From Candidatus Babeliales bacterium (GTDB lineage Bacteria; Babelota; Babeliae; Babelales; CAIQNR01): DNA of 6,547 nucleotides. The stretch spans positions 1-6,547 of the forward strand of contig JAIPGS010000046.1 in the NCBI GenBank assembly GCA_021735725.1, given 5' to 3'. A program made the translations under genes and the position numbers. Positions 1 through 5,546 of the stretch are shown one piece after another. How positions within the stretch are numbered: position 1 is the stretch's first letter; every line of letters starts with the position of its first letter. The notes under the pieces are model-generated. The model had not been told where the DNA came from, searched no databases, and was given only the letters and a program-made list of their open reading frames with translations.

Positions 1-33
1 GGTAAAAATTCATAAAAAACTTGATCTTAAAAG

Positions 34-61
34 TAAATCCTTACTAGTCTTACATTATACT
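34..61 (+). promoter_or_regulatory. Possible promoter of the DUF6159-like / MscS operon
   Basis: A TATACT -10 hexamer lies at 56-61, about 27 nt before the start codon at 89. The region 16-18 bp upstream (around 32-39, AT-rich) is a poor -35 box. TTGATC at 21-26 is a better -35 hexamer but too far away at 29 bp. The same TATACT -10 appears ahead of two minus-strand genes here, which is the main support. Confidence 0.3.
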
Positions 62-88
62 CAATCATACATAAAAAAAGGAGTCTGA

Positions 89-973
89 ATGATTTCACTT
101 TCAGAAAAAGATAAAAATGGAATGACATTACTTAAAATGTGTTTTTCTTTTTTAAACAAAAACAAACATGCATTTGCACTTTGCTTTTTAATTGTTTTCA
201 TTAATCTTACCATTTTTTTAGTATTTCTTTTTTCAGAATATAAACAATACTCAATTCATATTTTTGACTTTACTACGTTTTACAATTTATTACAGATGAA
301 TTTTTGGCAACATGTGAAACATTTTTTTAGTATTGTTCATATCGTTTTTATAGCCTCTTTTATAACTATTACCCTACGAATACAATTAATACATTATATG
401 GTTCAAAAATTAGACAAAAAACAACAAAAATACCCTTTTTTCTATATCCCTTCTTGGCGAGTTATATACGAAATAGTACGCATTGCAACACTGCATACCG
501 TACAAATCCTCAAAAAAATACTCAATTTTTTTTCATTTGTTGACCGTGCGAATGAAATTCAATCACTGATTATAGGCAACCCTCAAGAAAGTAATCCTAA
601 CGTTTTTGATAATACTACTTTCTTAGCCTTTCCCCTTATTATAATAAAAAATATAAGTTTAAAAGAATCATTTTTTGAGTCAAAAAATTTACTTCAAAAG
701 AAATTTGGTGAAGAAATTTTATCAAATTACTCATTAATCAAATTCAAACTAAAAATATATTTTTCTCTTTTTATTATTATTGGAGGAATCATTCACTTTA
801 TTTTAAATTTTAATATTTTTCCTACAATGATAATCTGCTCAACTGCAATTCTTTGCTTTGCAAGCTTTATTGAAAACGTTACACTAGTACTTAAAGCTGC
901 TCTTTACAATTATCTTACAGGTAAACATTTTGAGCCATTTACACAAGAAGAAATTAATAAAATGTTTCGTTAA
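89..973 (+). CDS. DUF6159-like multi-spanning membrane protein
   Basis: This is a 294-residue integral membrane protein of unknown function. Hydrophobic segments lie at about residues 28-50, 78-98, 227-246 and 248-272, with a long polar, Lys-rich stretch (about 100-220) between the second and third. The second half has features I associate with the DUF6159 family: TTFLAFPLIII (about 176-186), a KESFFESKNLLQKKFGEE block followed by an Asn-rich turn, and a C-terminal LKAALYNYLTG (about 268-278) followed by EPFTQEEINKMF. That assignment comes from memory of conserved blocks. The start is fixed by AAGGAG at 78-83, 5 nt before the ATG. Its stop is 15 nt before the MscS-like gene, so the two are probably co-transcribed. 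It is very rich in Phe, Ile and Lys, as expected from the AT-rich genome. The family has no known biochemical role. Confidence 0.75.
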   Translation: MISLSEKDKNGMTLLKMCFSFLNKNKHAFALCFLIVFINLTIFLVFLFSEYKQYSIHIFDFTTFYNLLQMNFWQHVKHFFSIVHIVFIASFITITLRIQLIHYMVQKLDKKQQKYPFFYIPSWRVIYEIVRIATLHTVQILKKILNFFSFVDRANEIQSLIIGNPQESNPNVFDNTTFLAFPLIIIKNISLKESFFESKNLLQKKFGEEILSNYSLIKFKLKIYFSLFIIIGGIIHFILNFNIFPTMIICSTAILCFASFIENVTLVLKAALYNYLTGKHFEPFTQEEINKMFR

Positions 974-988
974 TTATAAGGATTTTTC

Positions 989-1504
989 ATGCTAGAACAA
1001 ATTTTAACAGATAATATTACATCACTTTTATTATCAACAGCTCACGCAGCAGTAACCATTATTATCGCATTTATGGCAAGTATTTTTGCCTATAAAGCAA
1101 TGATGCGATTCATGAAACCAACTCAAGAAAATGCTCCGATTGTGCATCTTTTATGCACAAGCGTTAAAAATATTATTATTATGCTTGGTTGTGTTTCCGC
1201 TCTTGCTTCATTTGGAATCAATATTCAAAGCTTAGTAGCCGGTCTTGGCCTTACTGGCTTTGCTTTAGGTTTCGCTTTCAAAGATGCTCTTGCAAATATT
1301 ATTTCTGGAGTATTTATTTTACTGTATCGCCCTTTTAAAATTGGCGATTATGTTAAACTGGCAGTAAGTAAAACATTGGTAGATGAAGGAACCGTGATAG
1401 GAATAGATCTTCGTTACACCAAACTTGAAACAGAAACAGAAATCACACTTGTCCCAAATGCAGCATTTTTTGTTAACTCAATTGTTATTTATAAAAATAA
1501 ATAA
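989..1504 (+). CDS. Short MscS-family mechanosensitive channel protein without the C-terminal domain
   Basis: This is a 171-residue member of the small-conductance mechanosensitive channel family, which opens under membrane tension to release solutes on osmotic downshock. Three membrane helices are visible: about 13-38, 51-75 and the pore-lining helix at 82-112. The pore helix carries the Gly/Ala-rich face (GLGLTG at 85-90, ALGFAF at 92-97) and a clear MscS signature, DALANIISGVF (99-109) then YRPFKIGDYV (113-122). The beta-domain follows, with GTVIGIDLRYT (134-144) and VPNAAF (155-160), matching E. coli MscS in order. The protein ends about ten residues after the VPN motif, where E. coli MscS (286 residues) continues into its alpha/beta cytoplasmic cage, so that cage is missing. 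The start is supported by AAGGAT at 978-983, 5 nt upstream. It is the second gene of an operon ending in a strong hairpin. The family call is secure; channel activity without the cage is unproven. Confidence 0.88.
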   Translation: MLEQILTDNITSLLLSTAHAAVTIIIAFMASIFAYKAMMRFMKPTQENAPIVHLLCTSVKNIIIMLGCVSALASFGINIQSLVAGLGLTGFALGFAFKDALANIISGVFILLYRPFKIGDYVKLAVSKTLVDEGTVIGIDLRYTKLETETEITLVPNAAFFVNSIVIYKNK

Positions 1505-1510
1505 GTAAAT

Positions 1511-1542
1511 AAAAAAAAGGACTTTAAAAAGTCCTTTTTTTT
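1511..1542. terminator. Bidirectional intrinsic terminator between convergent genes
   Basis: An A8-GGACTT arm (1511-1524) pairs with AAGTCC-T8 (1529-1542) around a 4-nt TAAA loop. The GGACTT/AAGTCC core is extended by the A and T tracts, so on either strand the hairpin is followed by a U-rich run. It lies 6 nt after the MscS-like stop and 4 nt beyond the stop of the convergent lipoprotein gene, so it can end both transcripts. Confidence 0.9.
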
Positions 1543-1546
1543 ATTT

Positions 1547-2737
1547 TTATTTTAAAGAATAAGCGCCATCATCTTTATAACGTGTCCATAGACCACCTGT
1601 TTGCTTAACAAGTTTTAAAAAGATATCTTCTGCTTTTTTGTAATCAGTTCTATCTTTATATCCATTGCTATAATAAATAACAAGATTAACTTCTACTGGC
1701 TTTTGAGCAGATTTAAATAATACATTGTTAAGTTCATATTCTATTGCTTCAGCAATCCATTCAAGTTTGTTTTCAAACACACCGCCACCAATTAATGTTA
1801 AATATACTTTTTGACTTTCAACATGCCCAGCAGCCTGCAATGTTCCTCTATAAGCTGCATATAAAAATATTTTAGCAAGATTTTTAAATCCTTTTGTTGT
1901 TGGATTATTATAATAAGGATTTAATGCTGCAGTAAAAACCTGTGTTACTTTTTGATCACCTTTTTTAAAATCAACTTTCACCGCTTTATATTTTCCAGAT
2001 TGATAGGCAGCTTGCAACTCTGAACGAGTTGGCCCAAACCCACCTGTTACGTAAGTATTCTTTTGAACACCAACTTTAACAAACTGAGCAGCATCATAAA
2101 TTTCTTGATCTTTCATTAAACCAAACCACTCATTAATTTTTAGAATATTTTGCACGTACCCACTTGAATATCCAATGTCCCATTTCTTATTAAAATCTTG
2201 TAGTAAATTAACTTTTGGTAAAAAATATTTTCTTGCAATTGTTCCTGGTAATGCTGATATTGCACACGCTTCTCCTTGCACATACATTCCTGGTGAAAGA
2301 TAGTCCATAATTTGTGAATGGTCCCCTCCCCCACCTTCTAAACAATCAAAATTAGAAGCAACTTGAAAAACTGCTCCATTATTTTCTGGTAACGCTTGAA
2401 GCGCTGGTGTATCTAATTTTTCTCTAAACCACGCATTATTTGGGTTATCATAACCTTCAATAACATTAAATGTTATGCGGTCTGTTGATGTTTTTTTAGA
2501 ATCCGTAACATCCATCATAGAACGCAATTCAAATGTTCCAGCATATTCATCAACCATTGGTTTATCAAGAGCTGTTATTGCTGATTCATTTTTACCAAGA
2601 AAATGATGAAAGGGATTAAAAACTTCACGATAAGAACTTAAATTTGTCACAACAGGATCTGAAATTTTTTCTTGATCACAAGATGTTCCAAGAAAAAAAC
2701 AAAGAATAAAAGAAAAAAACTGTTTAATTTTATTCAT
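1547..2737 (-). CDS. Exported lipoprotein with macro-domain-like conserved blocks
   Basis: This is a 396-residue protein with a lipoprotein signal: Lys at 3 and 5, a hydrophobic core at 7-16, and a loose lipobox LGTSC ending at Cys20. The -3 residue is Gly rather than the usual Leu, but the pattern is acceptable. It should be lipid-anchored to the cell envelope. Three blocks resemble a macro-domain-like family of bacterial and protist hypothetical proteins: VFQVASNFDCLE (123-134), QGEACAISALPGTIARKYF (154-172) and VYLTLIGGGVFENKLEWIAE (311-330). Macro domains bind ADP-ribose-type ligands, but no catalytic residue can be assigned by eye, and the family link is from memory of conserved patterns. 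The start is set by TAAGGG at 2749-2744 and by the signal peptide. It has its own likely promoter (2814-2787) and ends in the shared hairpin, so it is probably a single-gene unit. The CDS is secure; the function is tentative. Confidence 0.8.
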   Translation of the reverse strand: MNKIKQFFSFILCFFLGTSCDQEKISDPVVTNLSSYREVFNPFHHFLGKNESAITALDKPMVDEYAGTFELRSMMDVTDSKKTSTDRITFNVIEGYDNPNNAWFREKLDTPALQALPENNGAVFQVASNFDCLEGGGGDHSQIMDYLSPGMYVQGEACAISALPGTIARKYFLPKVNLLQDFNKKWDIGYSSGYVQNILKINEWFGLMKDQEIYDAAQFVKVGVQKNTYVTGGFGPTRSELQAAYQSGKYKAVKVDFKKGDQKVTQVFTAALNPYYNNPTTKGFKNLAKIFLYAAYRGTLQAAGHVESQKVYLTLIGGGVFENKLEWIAEAIEYELNNVLFKSAQKPVEVNLVIYYSNGYKDRTDYKKAEDIFLKLVKQTGGLWTRYKDDGAYSLK

Positions 2738-2786
2738 TTAATACCCTTACATTTTACTTATAAATAACAATTATCTTAATAATAAT

Positions 2787-2814
2787 AGTATAAGCCGTTT
2801 TCTCTATTAAACAA
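2787..2814 (-). promoter_or_regulatory. Likely promoter of the lipoprotein gene
   Basis: On the minus strand, TTGTTT (2814-2809) is followed after 16 bp by TATACT (2792-2787). The implied start of transcription is about 40 nt before the ATG, with TAAGGG at 2749-2744 as the ribosome site. The arrangement matches the promoter ahead of the large ankyrin gene, including the 16-bp spacer and identical -10. Confidence 0.45.
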
Positions 2815-2903
2815 CAGCCCCCTCCTAACAAGCTTACTAATCGAACTATTGAAATATCTTCCTCCTCAAAACATTCACCAGATTGCACAGTAAAATGCGA
2901 ATC

Positions 2904-2926
2904 AAAAAAATTTTATTTAAAATAAA
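2904..2926 (-). terminator. Weak possible terminator after the ankyrin operon
   Basis: Read on the minus strand, TTTATT (2926-2921) and AATAAA (2917-2912) form a 6-bp stem with a 3-nt loop, followed by a run of seven T (2910-2904). The stem has only A-T pairs, so it would be weak. Its position just beyond the stop of the frameshifted ankyrin tail (2940) is what suggests the role. Confidence 0.3.
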
Positions 2927-2939
2927 CCTAATATTTTTT

Positions 2940-3122
2940 TTAATCTTTAAAATGTATACGATTAGCACTCATCTCTATTTTTTTTGCAAAAAGAGCCTTT
3001 ATAACTTCTCCGTTAAATGATTCATCAAATCCTTGAGGACACCTTCTACAGGCTTCACGACATGCAACATAAAATGATGTTTCTTCTATTGTTCCATCTA
3101 CTCTAACCATACCTTTATTTAT
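2940..3122 (-). pseudogene. Out-of-frame C-terminal tail of the small ankyrin gene
   Basis: In the -1 frame relative to the gene ending at 3119, 60 codons remain open from 3122 down to a TAA at 2940. They read INKGMVRVDGTIEETSFYVA and later GEVIKALFAKK. This continues the repeat pattern of the upstream gene: the loop IN-x-G-x(4)-DG-T, the YVAC helix start, and the EVIKALF second helix. The natural reading is that it was the last ankyrin repeat plus a short C-terminus, cut off by a one-base deletion near 3125. The repeat carries an extra segment of about 12 residues with a CREACRRC cysteine cluster where others have only NGHT. An internal ATG (3110-3108) has no convincing ribosome site, so separate translation is unlikely. 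Confidence 0.7.
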
Positions 3123-3733
3123 ATCTTATCTACCCCATTTTGCAAAAGAATATCTATAATTTTTTCATGACCTTTCTTACGCGCAGCATCAAGAGGTGTC
3201 ATCATTGTACCATCTCGTCTAATACGGCCTTTATTTATATTTATCGTTCCACTTTTTAAAAGAATCTTTACAACTTCTTCATGACCTTCAAAACATGCAC
3301 CATAAAGAGGTGTCGACGTTTGCCCTTCTGGTTCAACACGGCCTTGATCTACATCTTTTATTATACCACTACGCAAAAGAAACTTTACTACATTTTTATG
3401 ACCATTTACACATGCCTTCCATAAAGGTCCATACCCCACCCCTTTTAGAAAACTGAGTTCATTAGCATTATTTATTGTATCATTTTTTAAAAGAAATTCT
3501 GCAACATCTTTATGCCCCTCCAAACATGCAATATACAAAGTTGTAATTCGAGCTCCACCTTCACATCTAGAAAAAAAATCTGCTAAATCGATATCTTTTT
3601 GTAATCTTTTTTGTAATTTCTTACTTACTTTAATTTCTTGAAAGGTTCTATTTGATTGGACTCCATCTTGTGCAGCAAATCCAGAACCAAAAAAACTTGT
3701 GAGCAACAATCCTAATAATAGTTTTTTATTCAT
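3119..3733 (-). CDS. Exported ankyrin-repeat protein, C-terminus frameshifted
   Basis: This is a 204-residue ankyrin-repeat protein, a fold used for protein-protein contacts. It begins with a signal peptide of the form KK, Leu-rich core, then FGSGFAAQ, with likely cleavage after Ala21. A Lys/Gln-rich linker (32-48) precedes repeats at about 64-96, 101-139, 140-177 and 178-204. Typical helix motifs are LYIACLEGHKDVAEFLL, LYGACFEGHEEVVKILL and LDAARKKGHEKIIDILL. Repeats are longer than the usual 33 residues because the connecting loop carries an IN-x-G...DG-T insertion. The reading frame ends early: re-reading one base after Lys203 restores DINKGMVRVDG and a fifth repeat down to 2940, giving about 264 residues. 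The ribosome site AAGAGA (3746-3741) lies 7 nt upstream of the ATG, and the gene starts 30 nt after the zinc-finger stop, so it is probably co-transcribed. Its first 53 nt nearly match those of the larger ankyrin gene. Secretion to a host cell is inferred only. Confidence 0.82.
   Translation of the reverse strand: MNKKLLLGLLLTSFFGSGFAAQDGVQSNRTFQEIKVSKKLQKRLQKDIDLADFFSRCEGGARITTLYIACLEGHKDVAEFLLKNDTINNANELSFLKGVGYGPLWKACVNGHKNVVKFLLRSGIIKDVDQGRVEPEGQTSTPLYGACFEGHEEVVKILLKSGTININKGRIRRDGTMMTPLDAARKKGHEKIIDILLQNGVDKI
3681..3733 (-). repeat. Duplicated signal-peptide segment, copy 1
   Basis: The first 53 nt of the small ankyrin gene match the first 53 nt of the large one (5433-5381) at 47 positions, well above the similarity further into the genes. 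Of the six differences, one turns Cys19 of the larger protein into Phe. This indicates a paralogous duplication of the 5' module. Confidence 0.85.
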
Positions 3734-3763
3734 AATAAAGTCTCTTAATTTATTTTTTAATCT

Positions 3764-4186
3764 TTATAACTCATCATCAAGAATATCATTTTCTTCTTGT
3801 ATTGCAACAGCCGCTGCTGCTTCAGAAGATCCTTCTGTTTGAGTTGCAGCATCAACTGTATCACCTTTATATAAAAAACTATTTAATGGTTTTGGTGGAA
3901 GATTACAATGAACGCAAACATTATGTACTGATTGAGATACTCGGACAGCACAATGAAGATGAATTGCTTTTTGGCAACAATCACTAAAATGTAATGCTTG
4001 ATCTTTTTTAAAGTCGTCCAAACATACTCCACATGTCTTATCTTCTTGTGCAGCATACTGTTTTATTAATTCTTTAATTGCACCATTTGCAACTGAATAT
4101 GCAGTGCGACCATAACAGACATTTCTAATCGCTACTTCTTTTGTTGCTAAAAGTAGCCTTACAACTTCTGCCGTCCAGCAAAACAT
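3764..4186 (-). CDS. RING-like zinc-finger C-terminal part of the ankyrin protein, detached by a frameshift
   Basis: This 140-codon frame encodes half of an ankyrin repeat (AEVVRLLLATKE, 6-17), one more short ankyrin-like unit (TAYSVANGAIKELIKQYA, 28-45) and a cysteine/histidine cluster. The metal-ligand pattern is C52-x2-C55-x14-C70-C71-x4-H76-x2-C79-x11-C91-x2-C94. This looks like a RING-type or C4HC3 (RING-CH/PHD-like) treble-clef finger, the kind found in E3 ubiquitin ligases. The tail (100-140) is acidic and Ala-rich and ends in DDEL. The ATG at 4186 sits inside the upstream ankyrin frame, overlaps it by 28 nt and has no ribosome site at a normal distance. The first five residues are simply the upstream repeat out of frame. 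The true product was probably the C-terminus of a single ankyrin-RING protein of about 556 residues. Ubiquitin ligase activity is inferred from the motif; the spacing is not a textbook RING. Confidence 0.75.
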   Translation of the reverse strand: MFCWTAEVVRLLLATKEVAIRNVCYGRTAYSVANGAIKELIKQYAAQEDKTCGVCLDDFKKDQALHFSDCCQKAIHLHCAVRVSQSVHNVCVHCNLPPKPLNSFLYKGDTVDAATQTEGSSEAAAAVAIQEENDILDDEL

Positions 4187-5433
4187 GCTATCAAAAATGG
4201 CATAACTATTCTTCCATTTGGGCTAACCACACCAGCATTAATATCTTCTATTTTTCCACTTGCTAAAAAAGCCTTTACAACTTCTGCATGGCCATTTCCA
4301 CATGCTACACAAAATGGTGGAATTGTTGTATGGCCATTAAAACATGCCATAAAAAATGGTGTTATTCTTCTTACATCTAATTGAACCACAGCATTAATAT
4401 TTTCTATTCTTCCTCCACTGCCCAAAAGTAACCTTACAATTGCTGTATGGCCTTTCCAACATGCTACAGAAAAAGGTGTTGCTGTTGCTCCACCTTTTTC
4501 AACTATACCAGCATTGATGTCTTCTATTCTTCCACTGTCCAAAAGCAACTTTACAACTGCTGTATGGCCTTTCTGACATGCAATAAAAAATGGTGTTTCT
4601 GTTGTTCCATCTGATCCAATCCAACCAGCATTGATATTTTTTATCTTCCCACTCTCTAAAAGAGCCTTTATAACTTCTGTATAACCACACTCACATGCTC
4701 TATAAAAAGGTGTGTACGTTGTTCCATCTTTTCCAACTATACCAATATTAATATCTTTTATTTTTCCACTACCCAAAAGTAACCTTACCATTTCTGCGTG
4801 TCCATTCTGACATGCTATAAAAAAGGGCGTAATTTTTACTTTATTTGATCCAATCCAACCAGCATTGATATCTTTTATTTTCCCACTTTCTAAAAAAGCC
4901 TTTACAACTTCTGTATGACCATTTTTACATGTACTATAAAATGGTGTTTCTGTTTCTGCATACCTGCCAAGCACATCAGCATTAATATCTTCTCTTTGCA
5001 ACTTTTCTAAAAGCAACCTTACAACTTCTGTACGACCATTTTTACATGCAATATTAAATGGTGTCCCTGTTATTCCATCTGGCCAAATTTCACCAGCATT
5101 AATATTTACTTTCCCACTGCCTAAAAAAGCCTTTACAACTTCTGTATAGCCATTTCCACATGCTACATAAAATGGTGTTTTTGTTATTCCATACTCGTCA
5201 AGCACACCAGCATTAATCTCTCCCATGGTTCCACGTTTTAAAAGATTTTTTACAACTTCTATATTCCCATTTTTACATGCATTATAAAGTTCTGCTGAAA
5301 ATCCTATCGCTTCAGGCTGACCTTTTAATCCTTTTTCTTGAAAATTTCTAGCTAACTGATCATCACCTTGCGCAGCACATCCAGAGCCCACAAAACTTAT
5401 GAGTAACAATCCTAATAATAATTTTTTATTCAT
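4159..5433 (-). CDS. Exported ankyrin-repeat protein, N-terminal part of a broken ankyrin-RING gene
   Basis: This 424-residue frame consists of a signal peptide (LLLISFVGSGCAAQ, cleavage near 19-21) and about eleven ankyrin repeats of 38-40 residues (about 46-421). The consensus is TPF-x-x-AC-x-NGHTEVVK-x-LL-x-SGKI-x-DINAG-x(3)-DG, longer than the usual 33 because of the loop insertion. Cys19 could also serve as a lipobox cysteine (VGSGC). Repeat nine is cut to 14 residues (TPFFMACFNGHTTI, 358-371) and runs directly into the next. The frame fails at Arg421: after ACFAGR it reads QKL and stops, while a -1 shift gives AEVVRLLL and continues to the zinc finger. The start is well supported by GGAGG (5445-5441), 7 nt upstream, and by a promoter at 5509-5482. 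It is probably first in an operon with the small ankyrin gene. A host-interaction role is inferred from the domain type. Confidence 0.88.
   Translation of the reverse strand: MNKKLLLGLLLISFVGSGCAAQGDDQLARNFQEKGLKGQPEAIGFSAELYNACKNGNIEVVKNLLKRGTMGEINAGVLDEYGITKTPFYVACGNGYTEVVKAFLGSGKVNINAGEIWPDGITGTPFNIACKNGRTEVVRLLLEKLQREDINADVLGRYAETETPFYSTCKNGHTEVVKAFLESGKIKDINAGWIGSNKVKITPFFIACQNGHAEMVRLLLGSGKIKDINIGIVGKDGTTYTPFYRACECGYTEVIKALLESGKIKNINAGWIGSDGTTETPFFIACQKGHTAVVKLLLDSGRIEDINAGIVEKGGATATPFSVACWKGHTAIVRLLLGSGGRIENINAVVQLDVRRITPFFMACFNGHTTIPPFCVACGNGHAEVVKAFLASGKIEDINAGVVSPNGRIVMPFLIACFAGRQKL
4171..5298 (-). repeat. Tandem ankyrin-coding DNA repeats, unit about 117 bp
   Basis: Roughly ten units of 114-120 bp repeat in this stretch, visible on the plus strand as recurring blocks such as ACCAGCATTAATATCTT and CTTTACAACTTCTGTATGRCC. 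Repeats with VVKAFLESGKI tend to alternate with repeats with VVRLLLGSGKI, and the pair at codons 181-258 resembles the pair at 259-337. This suggests that two-unit blocks of about 234 bp were duplicated. Such DNA is prone to unequal recombination and to assembly error. Confidence 0.8.
5381..5433 (-). repeat. Duplicated signal-peptide segment, copy 2
   Basis: This is the 5' end of the large ankyrin gene, matching 3733-3681 at 47 of 53 positions. It covers the whole signal peptide up to the start of the mature protein. Confidence 0.85.
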
Positions 5434-5471
5434 AAGAAAACCTCCGATAAAATATTCTATTCTTCTTTAAC

Positions 5472-5485
5472 TACTTAATTAAGTA
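5472..5485. promoter_or_regulatory. 14-bp perfect palindrome overlapping the ankyrin-RING promoter
   Basis: TACTTAATTAAGTA reads the same on both strands. It overlaps the first bases of the -10 box (5487-5482) and covers the predicted transcription start, a position where a repressor could block RNA polymerase. The sequence is A/T-rich, so chance is a real possibility in this genome. Confidence 0.3.
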
Positions 5486-5509
5486 TATACAAATTATTTC
5501 AAATTGCAA
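5482..5509 (-). promoter_or_regulatory. Likely promoter of the ankyrin-RING / ankyrin operon
   Basis: On the minus strand, TTGCAA (5509-5504) and TATACT (5487-5482) are separated by 16 bp. The ATG lies about 48 nt downstream of the -10, behind a strong GGAGG site. Hexamers and spacing match the promoter proposed for the lipoprotein gene. Confidence 0.5.
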
Positions 5510-5546
5510 TACACTAAGTGCTTAAGCTCATTTAAAGTGATTATGA

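Larger units (their letters stand above)
2738..2939. other. Intergenic region upstream of the lipoprotein gene
   Basis: About 200 nt separate the end of the frameshifted ankyrin tail from the lipoprotein start. The half nearest the lipoprotein gene holds its ribosome site and likely promoter. The other half holds an AT-only hairpin that may end the ankyrin operon. One minus-strand frame stays open for about 55 codons through much of this stretch, but it has no good start codon or ribosome site and I do not call it a gene. No RNA gene was recognised. Confidence 0.5.

Noticed and set aside
2140..2334. 64-codon minus-strand frame inside the lipoprotein gene
   Set aside because: It lies wholly within the well-supported lipoprotein gene in another frame and has no recognisable domain.
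2743..2920. A minus-strand frame open for about 55 codons between the ankyrin tail and the lipoprotein gene
   Set aside because: It has no ATG, no ribosome site near any alternative start, and runs through the lipoprotein gene's promoter; it is probably chance or an old relic.
3802..3987. 61-codon plus-strand frame opposite the zinc-finger region
   Set aside because: It is antisense to a strand with a clear Cys/His zinc-finger pattern and has no ribosome site or protein-like features.
4159..4186. Programmed ribosomal frameshift or translational restart joining the ankyrin and zinc-finger frames
   Set aside because: There is no slippery heptamer, no obvious downstream structure, and no ribosome site suitably placed before the ATG at 4186; a simple deletion is the plainer explanation.
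4499..4690. 63-codon minus-strand frame within the ankyrin array
   Set aside because: It is a second frame of the repeat DNA, with the repeated pattern of the ankyrin units and no independent support.
4171..5298. CRISPR-like or other non-coding repeat array
   Set aside because: The 117-bp period equals 39 codons and stays in frame as ankyrin repeats, so the periodicity is explained by protein coding.
5510..5546. Terminator after the permease gene
   Set aside because: Only short imperfect inverted repeats (such as GCTTAAGC at 5520-5527) without a following T run are present.
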